Notes under the pieces: model-generated | What the model was told of the DNA's origin: nothing | Database searches by the model: none | What the model saw: the letters and a program-made list of their open reading frames with translations, nothing else | In this document: positions 48,801-60,800 of the stretch, piece by piece | How the letters are laid out: every line of letters begins with the position of its first letter | Numbering within the stretch: the stretch's first letter is position 1 | Translations under genes and position numbers: made by a program | Source of the DNA: Enoplolaimus lenunculus | Lineage: Eukaryota > Nematoda > Enoplea > Enoplida > Thoracostomopsidae | Length of the DNA: 64,000 nucleotides | NCBI GenBank assembly: GCA_030248215.1 | Contig: JASANG010002941.1 | Coordinates: 1-64,000, forward strand | Reading direction: 5' to 3'

Positions 48801-51800
48801 GAAAACGGCCAAATTATAATACCGGAATTTTTAAATCCGGTAAAAATTTACCGGAACCGGAACCGGAAGGTGAAAAAATGCCGGAACCGGAACCGGAATT
48901 CCGGTTGCACCCTGCTGTGCGCTCAAAATTTTTTATTGTTTTTAGCATAAAAATCGGTTTAAAAATCAACTTAATGCTAAATTTGTAATACCGACTGACT
49001 GGCAATATTGTAATTATTTTCTGCACTTATTTAAGTTTGGTTTGTTTTTCAGATCACCGCAACGGATTCAGATTCGACTCACGACCCCAATATCAGTAAG
49101 AAAAGTCGCCGCCAGTCGACTACTTGTACTCTCAAAATACGCGTAATCGAAGAAAGCAAGCATCCGCCACAACTGCAACCAGCGTCCGCTCGGGTCCTGT
49201 CGTATCTTGGCGAGTTTCCGGGAGGACTGTTGACTCGAGCTGTTGGACTCGACGATGATCCAATGGATCGGCTGACGTACGCGTTGAATTTGAAACCACA
49301 TCAAACGAATTTGTTCATTATTGATCCGGTAAGTCAGAATACATTTTTCAATTAATAGGTCGCAAATGTTTCTTATAATTGGTCCAGCATTGTCTTAAAG
49401 GGGAAAAATTTTCGTATTGGGCTATGTTTGTTGCTGCATTAACTAAGAATTGAAATTTTCAATTAATGATTTTAAACACGAAGTGTGAAATTAGTTATAG
49501 GTTCATGCTTAATAGGTTCAGGTTTTAAATTTTACAGTGTAATCATCCGATTGAGAAATTTATTCGGTTCTATTGTATTACTATTTGGAAATGGTAGAAA
49601 AAGAGTTTTGAATGAAACACGTGGGTAGGTCATTCGCCATAATTATAACAAGCGTATTTTTGTACCGCGCGAAATATTTTGCTGCATGGTGCTTTATGTT
49701 TCAGGACTCTGGCAATTTAACTGGTATGGCAGGTTTAAAATCAGGTCAGTATCAACTCAATGTCAGTGTTAGCGATGGAAAATTTACGACTGATGCGATT
49801 TATAACGTCGACGTTGGACAAATCACGGATGAAATGCTGGATTTTAGGTACAGTTTTTAATACTTTGCTTATAGTCTATTCATTATTTTAACATCTTGAA
49901 TAGTATATTTTCAGAAAACTGGCCCTTGTATTCTTTGCACATCTTGGAGCAACAATCTTACGTAAAATTATAGGTTTTAGCACCTACAATAGGCGTTCAA
50001 CGCGGGGGGGACAGACTTTCGGGTTCTATTTCAGATTCGGCCAAATGTGATGGTTGTGTTGCTAGTACTGAAAGTGACTCTATCTGGTCATACATCTCAA
50101 GCATTGCCAGTTTTACGCTTGAGTCACAAATTCACTGTGATTTACAAAATCATAGTGTTACACATACTGTAAACATAAGTAAGGAAATCTGCGGCCAACT
50201 GGAAAACTGTGATCCAAATAACGCATCAGTTTACGTTGACGCATGCCCGAAAACAGGAAACCGATAGCGCACAAGCGCTTATAAAAATAATATATTTCAC
50301 AATTCAATGGCCATAATTGACATAGCTAATCTATGGAAATTAGTTAGTAGCTAGCTGTTCACTTAGCTGTTTTGGATGTTTACAAACAATTCATTCAGGT
50401 TTCACGCGCTTAAAAGCCATTTGGTGCAGAAATAGAATCGGTTGTAACCCGAATAATTAGTGAAATAATGTTAAAACTTCTGATTGAGCCTTTAACAAAT
50501 ATTCGAATTAGCCTATAGCTAGTAAACGGCTCTTAGTTTTGCATCTCCCATGCGAGGTTAACACCACAGAATAATAAGCTTTCAGACAGAAAATTTATAT
50601 TAGAGCTTTGAATGAAAAACAAGGAGAAGAACGGTCATGAGAGAAAATCGTCTTGAACAACAATTTTTTATTTTTAGTATTCGTCCTACGACTGGGGAGA
50701 AATTGCCCTGAATATTCTCTGAGCGACGAATTCCTTTAGGACGATTTTTACGTAGAAGTAATCGTCTTAGAGCGATTTCTTCGGAGGTAATTGTTCGGGG
50801 GAGAAATTGTTCAGTTACACTGGAGCCCGGCCCACGTATTTGCCTTGTTTCTGTTCCTATTTCTGTTCCATGTTGCTATTTTGTTCTTTTTTGGTTTCAG
50901 CGTATCGCTTGTGCTTGGCTCTGTTACTCCGGAGTTGTTTTTGGGCAAGTACCGCAAAGCATTCGAAACGACCATGGGTAAAATATTATCTACTGACCCT
51001 CGTGGTGTACGGATCCTCGGTGTTCAGCCGGCAGGCGCTGGGGCAACACTTATGGAAGGTGTTGGTCGTGGTGGACGCGCAAGGCGACAACGGCGAACAA
51101 GGTAAAAGTTAAGCTAAGAAATTTGAGAGAATGATTAATAGAACGCTGTATAATTTAGTTTGTACTGCTTAGTTAAGCAGTCTTACCGTACTTTGTTAAG
51201 CAAATACTGAACCGCGAATTTAAGGTACTTCTTTTTCTGAAATCTTTCGATATATTTGGACAAGTTAAATGTTCGCTGACAGACGGTGATGTGTCGTCAC
51301 CCATTCCATTCATAAAGGGCAAGCATGGTATTTTTAAATTCTAACAACTGACGCGGCTAACTCGGCATGATAATAATTAATTAACTTTTATGTTCTGTAT
51401 AATTTCAGACGAGAATCAACAAGGGCAATAAGATCAGCAGATAACAGCGGTAATAACGACTTAGACGTGTTGGTTGCAATTGAAAAGCGTCGCTCGAGTT
51501 ATTACAAACCGAAATTTGTAAAACGCCGTCTCGAAGGCCGGCTACCGGCTTTTCAGGCCGGCACTGGTCTTCGGCTGAAGCGGGTGTACATTGAGGTATA
51601 ATAGGTTACATTAATGGGATTCTGCAGGGTAATTATCTGAACTAAATCGACTTTCATGCATCATTCAATAATTTTTTAGTCTTGTTGTGTTGGTGTTTTT
51701 GTTTATGCGTAATATTCCATGCGTTTTTAGCCATTATGTCCTGTGGCTTGGACTCGAACCTGTGAGCCCCTTCTAAATTTTTTCTGGATGCGTCCATGGT

Positions 51801-54800
51801 GTTCTGGACCTAAGCGTAAGCAAAGACTACAGTGGTCGCTATATTGAACACAGACAACTGTAAGAGTCTAGACCCGTTATAAAAGAAACATTTTGTTTTT
51901 CGTTGATAACCGATATTCTGTAAGGTTTTTTACCATCATTTATATAAACCGAAACCACATTTCTGGTCGCATATTGAATGTCATTGTTAAGGTGCTCGCA
52001 CACTGTATTGAAACTTGCTTATCATCTACGCAAATTGTTTCAGGAGTGTATTCCGAGTTCTTGCTCGACGCATGGAACATGCTTGGAACGCTTGTTTATT
52101 GACGATGTCGATGTTATTAGTATCGTTGTACCTGCCGGCGCAGCATTTGTAGCCCCAATTCATGTACGAACGTTCGAATGTGACTGTGAACAAGGATATG
52201 GAGGTAAGACGATTTCGTGTTGGAATTATAACCGGACTGACATCAGTAATCTGGGCCCCTTTCTGGTGTTGGCTAGTCGAAATCCAAATGGACTTTAAAA
52301 TGATGTTATACTTCAGCCTGCTGTCATTCTACAGTAACGTACTATAAAAATTTCTGTGGCATTAGGATATATTTTACGTCTACAGAATAGTTACATTTTT
52401 GCAATTTTTATGTGCGTTTAGAAAACTAAAATTTTTTAAAGAAGTAAAGTTTACATTAATTTAATAGTTCTGTGTTGTCCTGAAAAGATTTCTTTTTGTT
52501 GTTCTGTGGTTGATTTAACGAAAAATTTGTCAATATTTTTAGGCGAACGCTGTGAGGTTTCGGTGAACGGTTGTGCCCGTCAACCGTGCCCATCAAATCA
52601 AATTTGTATCCCAGAACCTGGTTCTAACGCTCGTGCAATGGCTGCAGTATCAAAGCCAGGAGGACCAGATACCGGCTATCAGTGTGTATGCCCAGCCGGA
52701 CGTGTTCCTCCAAGCTGTGAAGCACGTGTATGTGAGAGTGCATCTGCTTGCGATACAGGTACGCTATTCATAATTTATTTAAACTTTATAATTTTTCGAG
52801 TTAAGAAAAGGTGCAACCGGAACCGTCGCCGGTTAGTGAATTTTTAAATTCGCTAAGATATTGAAAAACAGCTGGTTTAAAGTTTGACGAGAAGGATATT
52901 TTTAATATAAACATCGTTGGTAATGTTATCTGTTTGTCGTTTTGCTGAACAACAACTAAGTTTAAAGAATTTAGGTGTAACTATGATGGATTGATGTTGG
53001 GTTTTACCGGATGTGCGGCTCCAGCAAAAACTCGACATCCCTCTCCGGTATTCTAGATTGCCGTATAATTATTGCTTAAAAGTATGGAAAACTATATTAT
53101 TTCTCTTATTTATGATCAAAGTCACAATATTTGGCTTCAAATTTTGATTGAAATGAATATCTGGCTTCGGTACTGTTTGGTATCCAGTTAAACATGTATG
53201 ATTCTACGTTATGCTGGCTACGTCTTAATTTAGGCCGGCCTGACTGCAAACATGTTACGTTTGCGTGCGGTTTCAAAGCCACACAAACAGACTCACTAAC
53301 TAACTGCTATTGTTTGCCACTTTACTGTTGATATTAATTGCTTGTAATTGCTGCTTGTTCCAGACGCAGCACTGCGGTTCACTAGTTCTTCGTATATGCG
53401 TTATACGGTGCGCAGTCCGATTGTTAAGCGACTTCAAGTCGCCATGGATATTCGAACAACTGCTCCAAACGGAGTTCTAATGTTTGCTGGTGGCCGGGTT
53501 GACTACAGTGTGCTTGAGGTAAGACCTGCTATCTCAAGATTAGATTTTGCAACTTATTGTGCCAAACACTAAATAGATTAAGTGAGCAACCAATATTGCA
53601 TTACGTTAATCTTAAGTTTTATGTATTTGTCCGAAAAGTACCTTCAACACCGTATTTTGACTTGATTCACTGAAGAATTTAACAGTAACATATTCATTAA
53701 TGTCACAATGTTTGCAATATTCAATAATTAACAGGCGAGATTTTGAACATCGAAAGTTTGCGCTGCACGTTTTACTTTTTATATTTAAATGCTGAATGGA
53801 TTTAACACCAAAGAAAATTTTATGGAACGTCCGTTTCCAAAATCCTGTCGTCTACACGCCTATATCCAACACTCAATATTTCAGATTCAAAGCGGATACG
53901 TGGTATATCGCTACGATTGTGGCGCAGGTGAAGCGTCAATCGCGATATCGGATTTTAGCGTTGCCGATGGTCACTGGCATCATGTGATGGCGTCACGGAG
54001 TGGACCGCGGGCGAAGCTGATTGTCGATGGAAAATTTACGGCGGAAGGGGTTGCCCCTGGAAGCAATTCGGTCGTTAATTTGCGGGACGAGTGGGTTTGG
54101 TTCGGTGCTGAGGTAGGCGGCTAATTAAGCATGGTACCGAAGGTTGGGACCTTGATGGATTTTGTTGTGATGTCTGATGTAGATAGATTGGAAACTTGAA
54201 AACTAGAAATAAGGGGTGGTGGAGACCAGTTATTTGAGGGTGACACGAAAGTCAGAGTATGGAGAAATTAGTAATTGTGCTTGTCGGTCCATCAGGGTTT
54301 TCTATTACATTGTTTTATTATTTTGGTGGTACAGGTACGAAACCATCCGTCTGGTTCTGTCGATGGTCAGCCGGATATTCGAACAGGTTTCACCGGTTGT
54401 ATTAACCGGTTATCGCTTGATGGATATGACGTACCGCATTCTGGTGCCGCGGTCAGGTTGTACAATGTCGCGTATCGATGCGCTGACGCATACACAACTG
54501 GTGTATGTGCGAGCTCACCGTGTCAAAATTTCGGGACTTGCATGCCACAAGCTGCATCGAATTCATTTGTGTGCGTGTGCCATCCAAGATTTAAGGGTAA
54601 GCTTACGAGTGTCCTGAAATCGAAGCCGCGTAGGAGTTTATCAGATAGTTTGTTACTGCCTCTTGTTTTCCTATAAAGTGATGATCTGACCAGACTTAGA
54701 AAAACACACAGGAAGATAACGTCTTTAGTTACGGGAAAAGTGTTAACTGGTAATTAAAGTTTTTACGGTTTCTTGGTGAAGGAAATTTCGGTTTTATAAG

Positions 54801-57800
54801 GTATAGTACATAGAAAATGAGGGTATGTATATTTGTACGGTAGTTAAAGTTCCTTAATTCCAAGAATGAGAACTAAAAATTACTTTCAACAGCTACCCTG
54901 ACAATAAATTTATTAGCTGTAAGTTAGTTCAACACAAGTTTGGGTTATCAATCCACGTCGTATTGAGTATGACGAGATTCTTATAAGAGATTGTGGTTAT
55001 CTAATCTTTTCTCTTGAAATTTCAATCCAGTATCGAAGAGTAATAACGTACTTCTTTGTAATGCGCATAAAGTCATCGTTAGCTACTTTCCAGTGCTGTA
55101 TATTTGTTTACTGCGTTTTTACAATGTTCATTTTATGTTTTGAATTGATCATTCATATCGTTCCACATCTTTAGGTACTTATTGCGAGCTTGATCTTGAT
55201 CAATGTCAGTCGTCTCCATGTTCTTCGGGTGCAACTTGCGAAAACATTCGTGTCAATGAATTTTTCTGTCGGTGCCCGCCTGGCTTAACTGGCAAGACAT
55301 GTCGTGAAGTAGTAAGTAAATTGGGTAGAATTTCTGATTGGACAAAAGCGAGCGCACAAATTCAATTTACGATGTTGCCCAAAGTTAGAAAAACATAATC
55401 TAATTTAAACTAATACCGAGCTAAAAATGGAATTGCTATTTCATGGAGTTCTGCGATTATTTTTTTACTTTGGCCAGACTACTAATGCAAGTTTGGTTAA
55501 AGGCCTGAGGATTTTCTGTTCAATCACTGCTTGCTGAATTTAAAATGTTGGTGCGTTAAAAATGACAATGGTATTGAATGGGTGTTCTGAAAAATGGTGT
55601 AATTTTGGCAAACTTTAAATAATGAATATCGACTGGAACAAACTGCTTCAACTTATTCAGGGTGATTTTGACGAATGTCTATCGTCGCCGTGCGGTAATG
55701 GTGGTGTCTGCGTCAACGTACCGAACAGTTTTGTCTGCATGTGTCCACCCGGTTGGGCTGGCGCTTTGTGTCTGGACAAAGCATCGCCTGACGGCGCCGG
55801 TGGAAAGCAGACACCAGACGTAGTTGGTGATGGCGGCTCTGGCCAACTATGGGGCTTCACGTGGTTGGAGTTGGTCGCAATTGCTGGAGCATTTTTAATA
55901 CTGCTACTATTGTGCATATTGATTGTTTGTTGCTGTCATTATTGTATTAAGCGGTGAGATTTGGAGTATATTTTTTGTTTGTCAAATATATTAAGTATTT
56001 TGTATTTTGTTTGTCAACTATTGGCTGCGATTCTTATTCCAGTGCTAAGGTTCTGTTTTGGGATGTAAGTTCTAATAAAAAATTTATTGCGATTGCTAAA
56101 ATAGCATTTAATTTATCATTTTCTTGAGTGAAATTCATATTTAAGTTAACGCTATACCTGTTTACAGACGCCGTCAAAAGAGCAAATGGACAGGTAAACA
56201 TTCGGCCGATGAACGTCGACATGCTCCTAGTGCAGCCGAACTCGATAATTTGGTGGGAGCTGGCAGCGCGGGCGGCTGTGTGGCGTCAAACGGTGCTGGC
56301 CGTGGCCTTCTAGCCCATCCTGGACCTGGAGTTGGGGTGCCAACCGAAGCTGTGGTTTATTCGTTTCCGTCGAATGTCAGCAGGCCGCCTCCGTTACCTC
56401 CGCGACGTTTTGGTGGTCGGGGAAGTAAATTATCCAATTTTGAATCGTGTCTATCAAACGGTTAGCAACAGTTTTTAGTTTACTTAGGCTTTGGATTAGT
56501 TGAGGTCAGGATGCAACCGGAATTACAATTTACCGGAACCGGAATTTGAAAATTTTACCGGAACCGAAACCGGAAAATGAAAAATGCATTTCACCAAAAA
56601 TTTCATTTTAATCGTATTTTGTGCTCTATTATTTGTGAAACAACCTTAGTCGAACATAGGTATCTATTTTATTTGTTGTATTTTAGATTTTCAAAGTCGA
56701 CTGAAGTGAAATCCACCATCAATGGCTTATATTCGGAGTACAATTGGCTTTCAAAAGAGATTCTTAAAAATTAGCAAAGTTAAGAAAACGGCCAAATTAT
56801 AACACCGGAATTTTTAAATCCGGTAAAAATTTACCGGAACCGGAACCGGAAGGTGAAAAAATGCCGGAACCGGAACCGGAATTCCGGTTGCATCCTGGGT
56901 GAGGTTCAATGATTGATGTGTTGTTGCATTATTTATGAACGCCATTTGTGTTTGCATCATGGAGTCACTTCAGTCTTTTGTGCAGATGGACATTTCTGTG
57001 GACCAGTGTTTATGCTAAATGAACATTATTAGTTGTGATACATTGGGAATACAAAATAATAACTGTCATTTATGTTTCATGCCATGATTGTTTCCAATAC
57101 AAAATAATAACTGTCATTTATGTTTCATGCCATGATTGTTTCCCACAAAGTATTTAAACTGGTCTTGTTAACAACAGACCGGACGCTCCGTTATTTGTTT
57201 CATTGTAAAATTTTGGTCGTGAGTAAATAGAATAATGCTTTTGGGTATGAAAACAAGTATTTCGAATATCTGTAATTTTAAAGCCTTTGCGGATTACAGG
57301 TATTCCTACAGTACAAGTTCGACCGTTGTCGTTTACTGAACGCGACGATAGCAGAAGTGACGGTCCAGGTGGTCATAGCCCTCTGCTTGGCGGCGCACCC
57401 CCTCCACCACCCCCTCATCACAATACGAATTTGATTGATTGCGCACAAAACTATGGTTCTGCAGCAGAGCAGCTTGAAACTTGCTCGCAGGTATGATAAT
57501 TTTGTGAATAAATTCTATTAGCATAATGTGCTACTGGTGTACGGAAGGGCCGACAAAAATCCGACATCTGGTTCTGGTATCCAGCACAAACCTACTGCAT
57601 ACCGGATATTTGCAGTTGTGATTTCTCATAACATAAGTTTAAAATATACGAGACAGCTTGCCGCCACTATTTTCCCGAGCAAATAAAGAAGTGTAAATTT
57701 TTGACACTGAAGTAAAAAATCAATTTTGATTCAGTAAACATAATGTACAATATTGTACGATTCAAATACAATCAACAATGCTCAAATTTAAATGCTATAT

Positions 57801-60800
57801 ATCCGCTTAACATCCGGTTGCAGTTCCGGTAAAAAGTGTACTAACGGATTCAGGTATGTGGTAAAATTAATATCCGGTCGATCCCTGGAGCAAACTATTG
57901 AGAAAACCAAGGATTGCAGATCATGCGCTCGCTGCGATGTAACAATGCTTAGTGTACGTTGCACGACAAAGTGTGACATGTGTTGCTCGCATAATATGAG
58001 TCCATGATAATTATTGAAGTTTGGTCACTTGGGACCAATTTTAAGTTTAAAATATACATTTAAATTATATATCTCAGCAAGTTATCATATCGGTAAAGCA
58101 TGTATTGTGGATTATGGAAAATTTTGCAACATGTCTGAGACGAATATTTGGAATGCATATCTTGATAGTGAGCTCGCTAACATTGTTTTCAAATTACTTA
58201 TTGTGTGTTTTAGCTGTCAGGCACTGATATGATGCGAACGTTTGGGAAAGCTGGGCACGGTGGACATCATTATCGCGGTACTGATGGAATACTTCCTCGG
58301 GCTTTCTCGAGTTCAGACCATGAATTTGATTCACTAAGGACCGCAGGTGGAATAGACGGAAGGCATAATGGGTCTCTAGTGAACGCTGAATCTATCGAAG
58401 CGATTAAGCAAGCCATACGCGGTAAGAGTTGTTTATGTGGTATTTTTGCATTTCTGGCGTTGGAATGAAGTAAAGATTTTTTCTCAGAAGTCAACTAGAT
58501 TTATAGGAGGACTAGTATAATTAATTTCTGGTGTACAATTTTTTATTAAATTTTAAATCAGTTCACCAGGTTAAAATATCAATATAATTTTTTTATCTGA
58601 GAACTCAATTTATAGCGGCTGAGCTAAAATATTTTACGCAATTCTAGACCAAGAAGCTCTTGAACGTGAGCGCAAAAGCGGAAGTGGAACGCCGAATTCT
58701 GTTCGATCATATCGGGCTGGTTTAGGACGCAATTATGCTCTCAAAGGCAATGTCAGGGCTGGTGTTGGCGGTGCCGAAAGCAACGGCACTGGTTCTGTTA
58801 TTCAATGTCTCAACGAAGACGAACAGCCGCCTGAAGTGCCTAAACGTATGTATTTCAAAAGTCTATTTTGCTTTTTTTATGATTTGATTTTTGGACTCTT
58901 GAGATTTTGTTTCTTTTGAGTTGAAATTATTGTCGTTTTCTTTTCTTTCATTCTTTCAAAGGAATTGTTTCGTATATGGTTTAGTTTACTATCTTGTTTT
59001 AGGATTATTGTATCTGGTTGTTTGTTTACTTCTGTTATTTCGATTTATTGGTTTATTTTAGCATAGCCAAAGTTTCAATTCACATTTGTGCTGAGTTTCT
59101 TACTAATATGTTGCTATGTAGTTGGTTGAATCCACATCTCAAGACATCTGAATATGTAAATTTTCAGCGAAATTATAAAATTAAATAATGTATAGATATG
59201 AACAGGTTATTGCCAGCTCACCTTCTTGGGGGGAGGCTAAAAGATTTTTCAGGAGGGTCATTCAAGGTTTTCTAATGAATTTTAAGCAAGGTTGAAAATT
59301 TTCTGGGAGGGGGGATGTTTCCAGGTGGGCTGAGCCCCCGCCCCCCTATCCCCACCCCCCTTTGCTACGGATCCGGCCCTGTGGCGTAGTAGGTCATATT
59401 ATTTCCTGTTTTAATACAGCTAAAACAAATCATCCTGAAACTAGATCCAGTGTAAGCAGATGTTTGAAAATCCAAGGTTACGTGACGCGAAACCGGAAGT
59501 TGTGCTGAAATTAAAAATTGAAGTTGACCAACTCTGTTTGCTAGTTAAATTCGACGTGCTTGCTCGTCTGGTTTATAGTTCCGTATATACATGACAAGCG
59601 GACATCATTGGTTTGTTTGCAATATGGCAAAAGTACTTTGGCTATAATATTTTCAAAAAATACTGCATGGTGAAGGAAGAGTATGTCAAGTTCAGCTATT
59701 TTAAAAGTAATAAACAAAGCGGTTACTGAAGAGAGCAAAAGGCTTAGTAGTACTGTTTGTCAATGTCCTTGTTTTGATCCGCTGTCGATTTTGAAGACAA
59801 CGTAGTCGCGTTTTGTGTTTTCTTTCTAACATTAATTTCGTAGTTGTGACATACTTCAATGAAAATTTGTCGGTCGAGATTGATATAATATGTTTTTACA
59901 GCTACACTAACCAACAGTAGTTTTTGAGTGACACAGTTTAGTCTGTTGACTTTGTTTGCGTGTTACCGATAACTTGAAATAAGGGGTGATGTGACGATAT
60001 GGGGGGAAAGAACCATGAGTTGCATGGATCATGAAAGTAGGCAAAAGGTTGTTGTTGAATACAACACCGAGATCGAAACTCGACTGAAACTAAATGAATA
60101 TTGTTTCGTTCTGCTCGTGAATGATTGCACATCGGTTTTCTGTTGAAAGTTTGGAAATTTATACTAAAGATGCAAATACAATCACTCAACCGCACAATTG
60201 TTTTTAAAAAAGTATACGAAAAACGTTTATCGGAAACGTTCATGCCCGATGAACGCGGGATGCAATCAAACCTTTATTCTTAGCGCAATTTTAGATAAAT
60301 TGATTAGTAATAATAAGCTTCAAATAACGGTATTTTTGGGAAATGATTTGCGTACGCTTCGTACTGTTACGGCCAGGCAAATGGGCGATAATTTTTCCAC
60401 TGCTGGGTGGGTAAACTACAGCAATGCCTGTGAAACTGTACCAGCTAATCTACGCTCGGCTGATTCACGTGCGCAAAACAACCTTTAAAATAACAACAAT
60501 ATTTTCAATGTGTCGTTATCAATAATATTGGTATGTATTGGTTTGTTTTTACAATATTTGGCAGATAAACACAAACACAAATCAGGGCGTCCGTCGCAGG
60601 ACAACCAGAAACTGCCATATTCAACGGCTACTTTTGTCAAAGGTATGATCGATGTTACCATACACAGTAATGGTGCAATTATTGTTATGTTGACAATGGT
60701 CTATGCTTATTGTTATTATTAGCATGGTGGTATGCGATTACTAATTAGCTTGTTGGTGTTAGGATTTATGTTCGCTTTGTATATTATATTTGTATGTTAT

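Noticed and set aside
53789-53884. Upstream extension of exon 43 (ORF from 53789)
   Set aside because: The laminin-G sequence and phase from exon 42 require the acceptor at 53884; the preceding codons are intronic.
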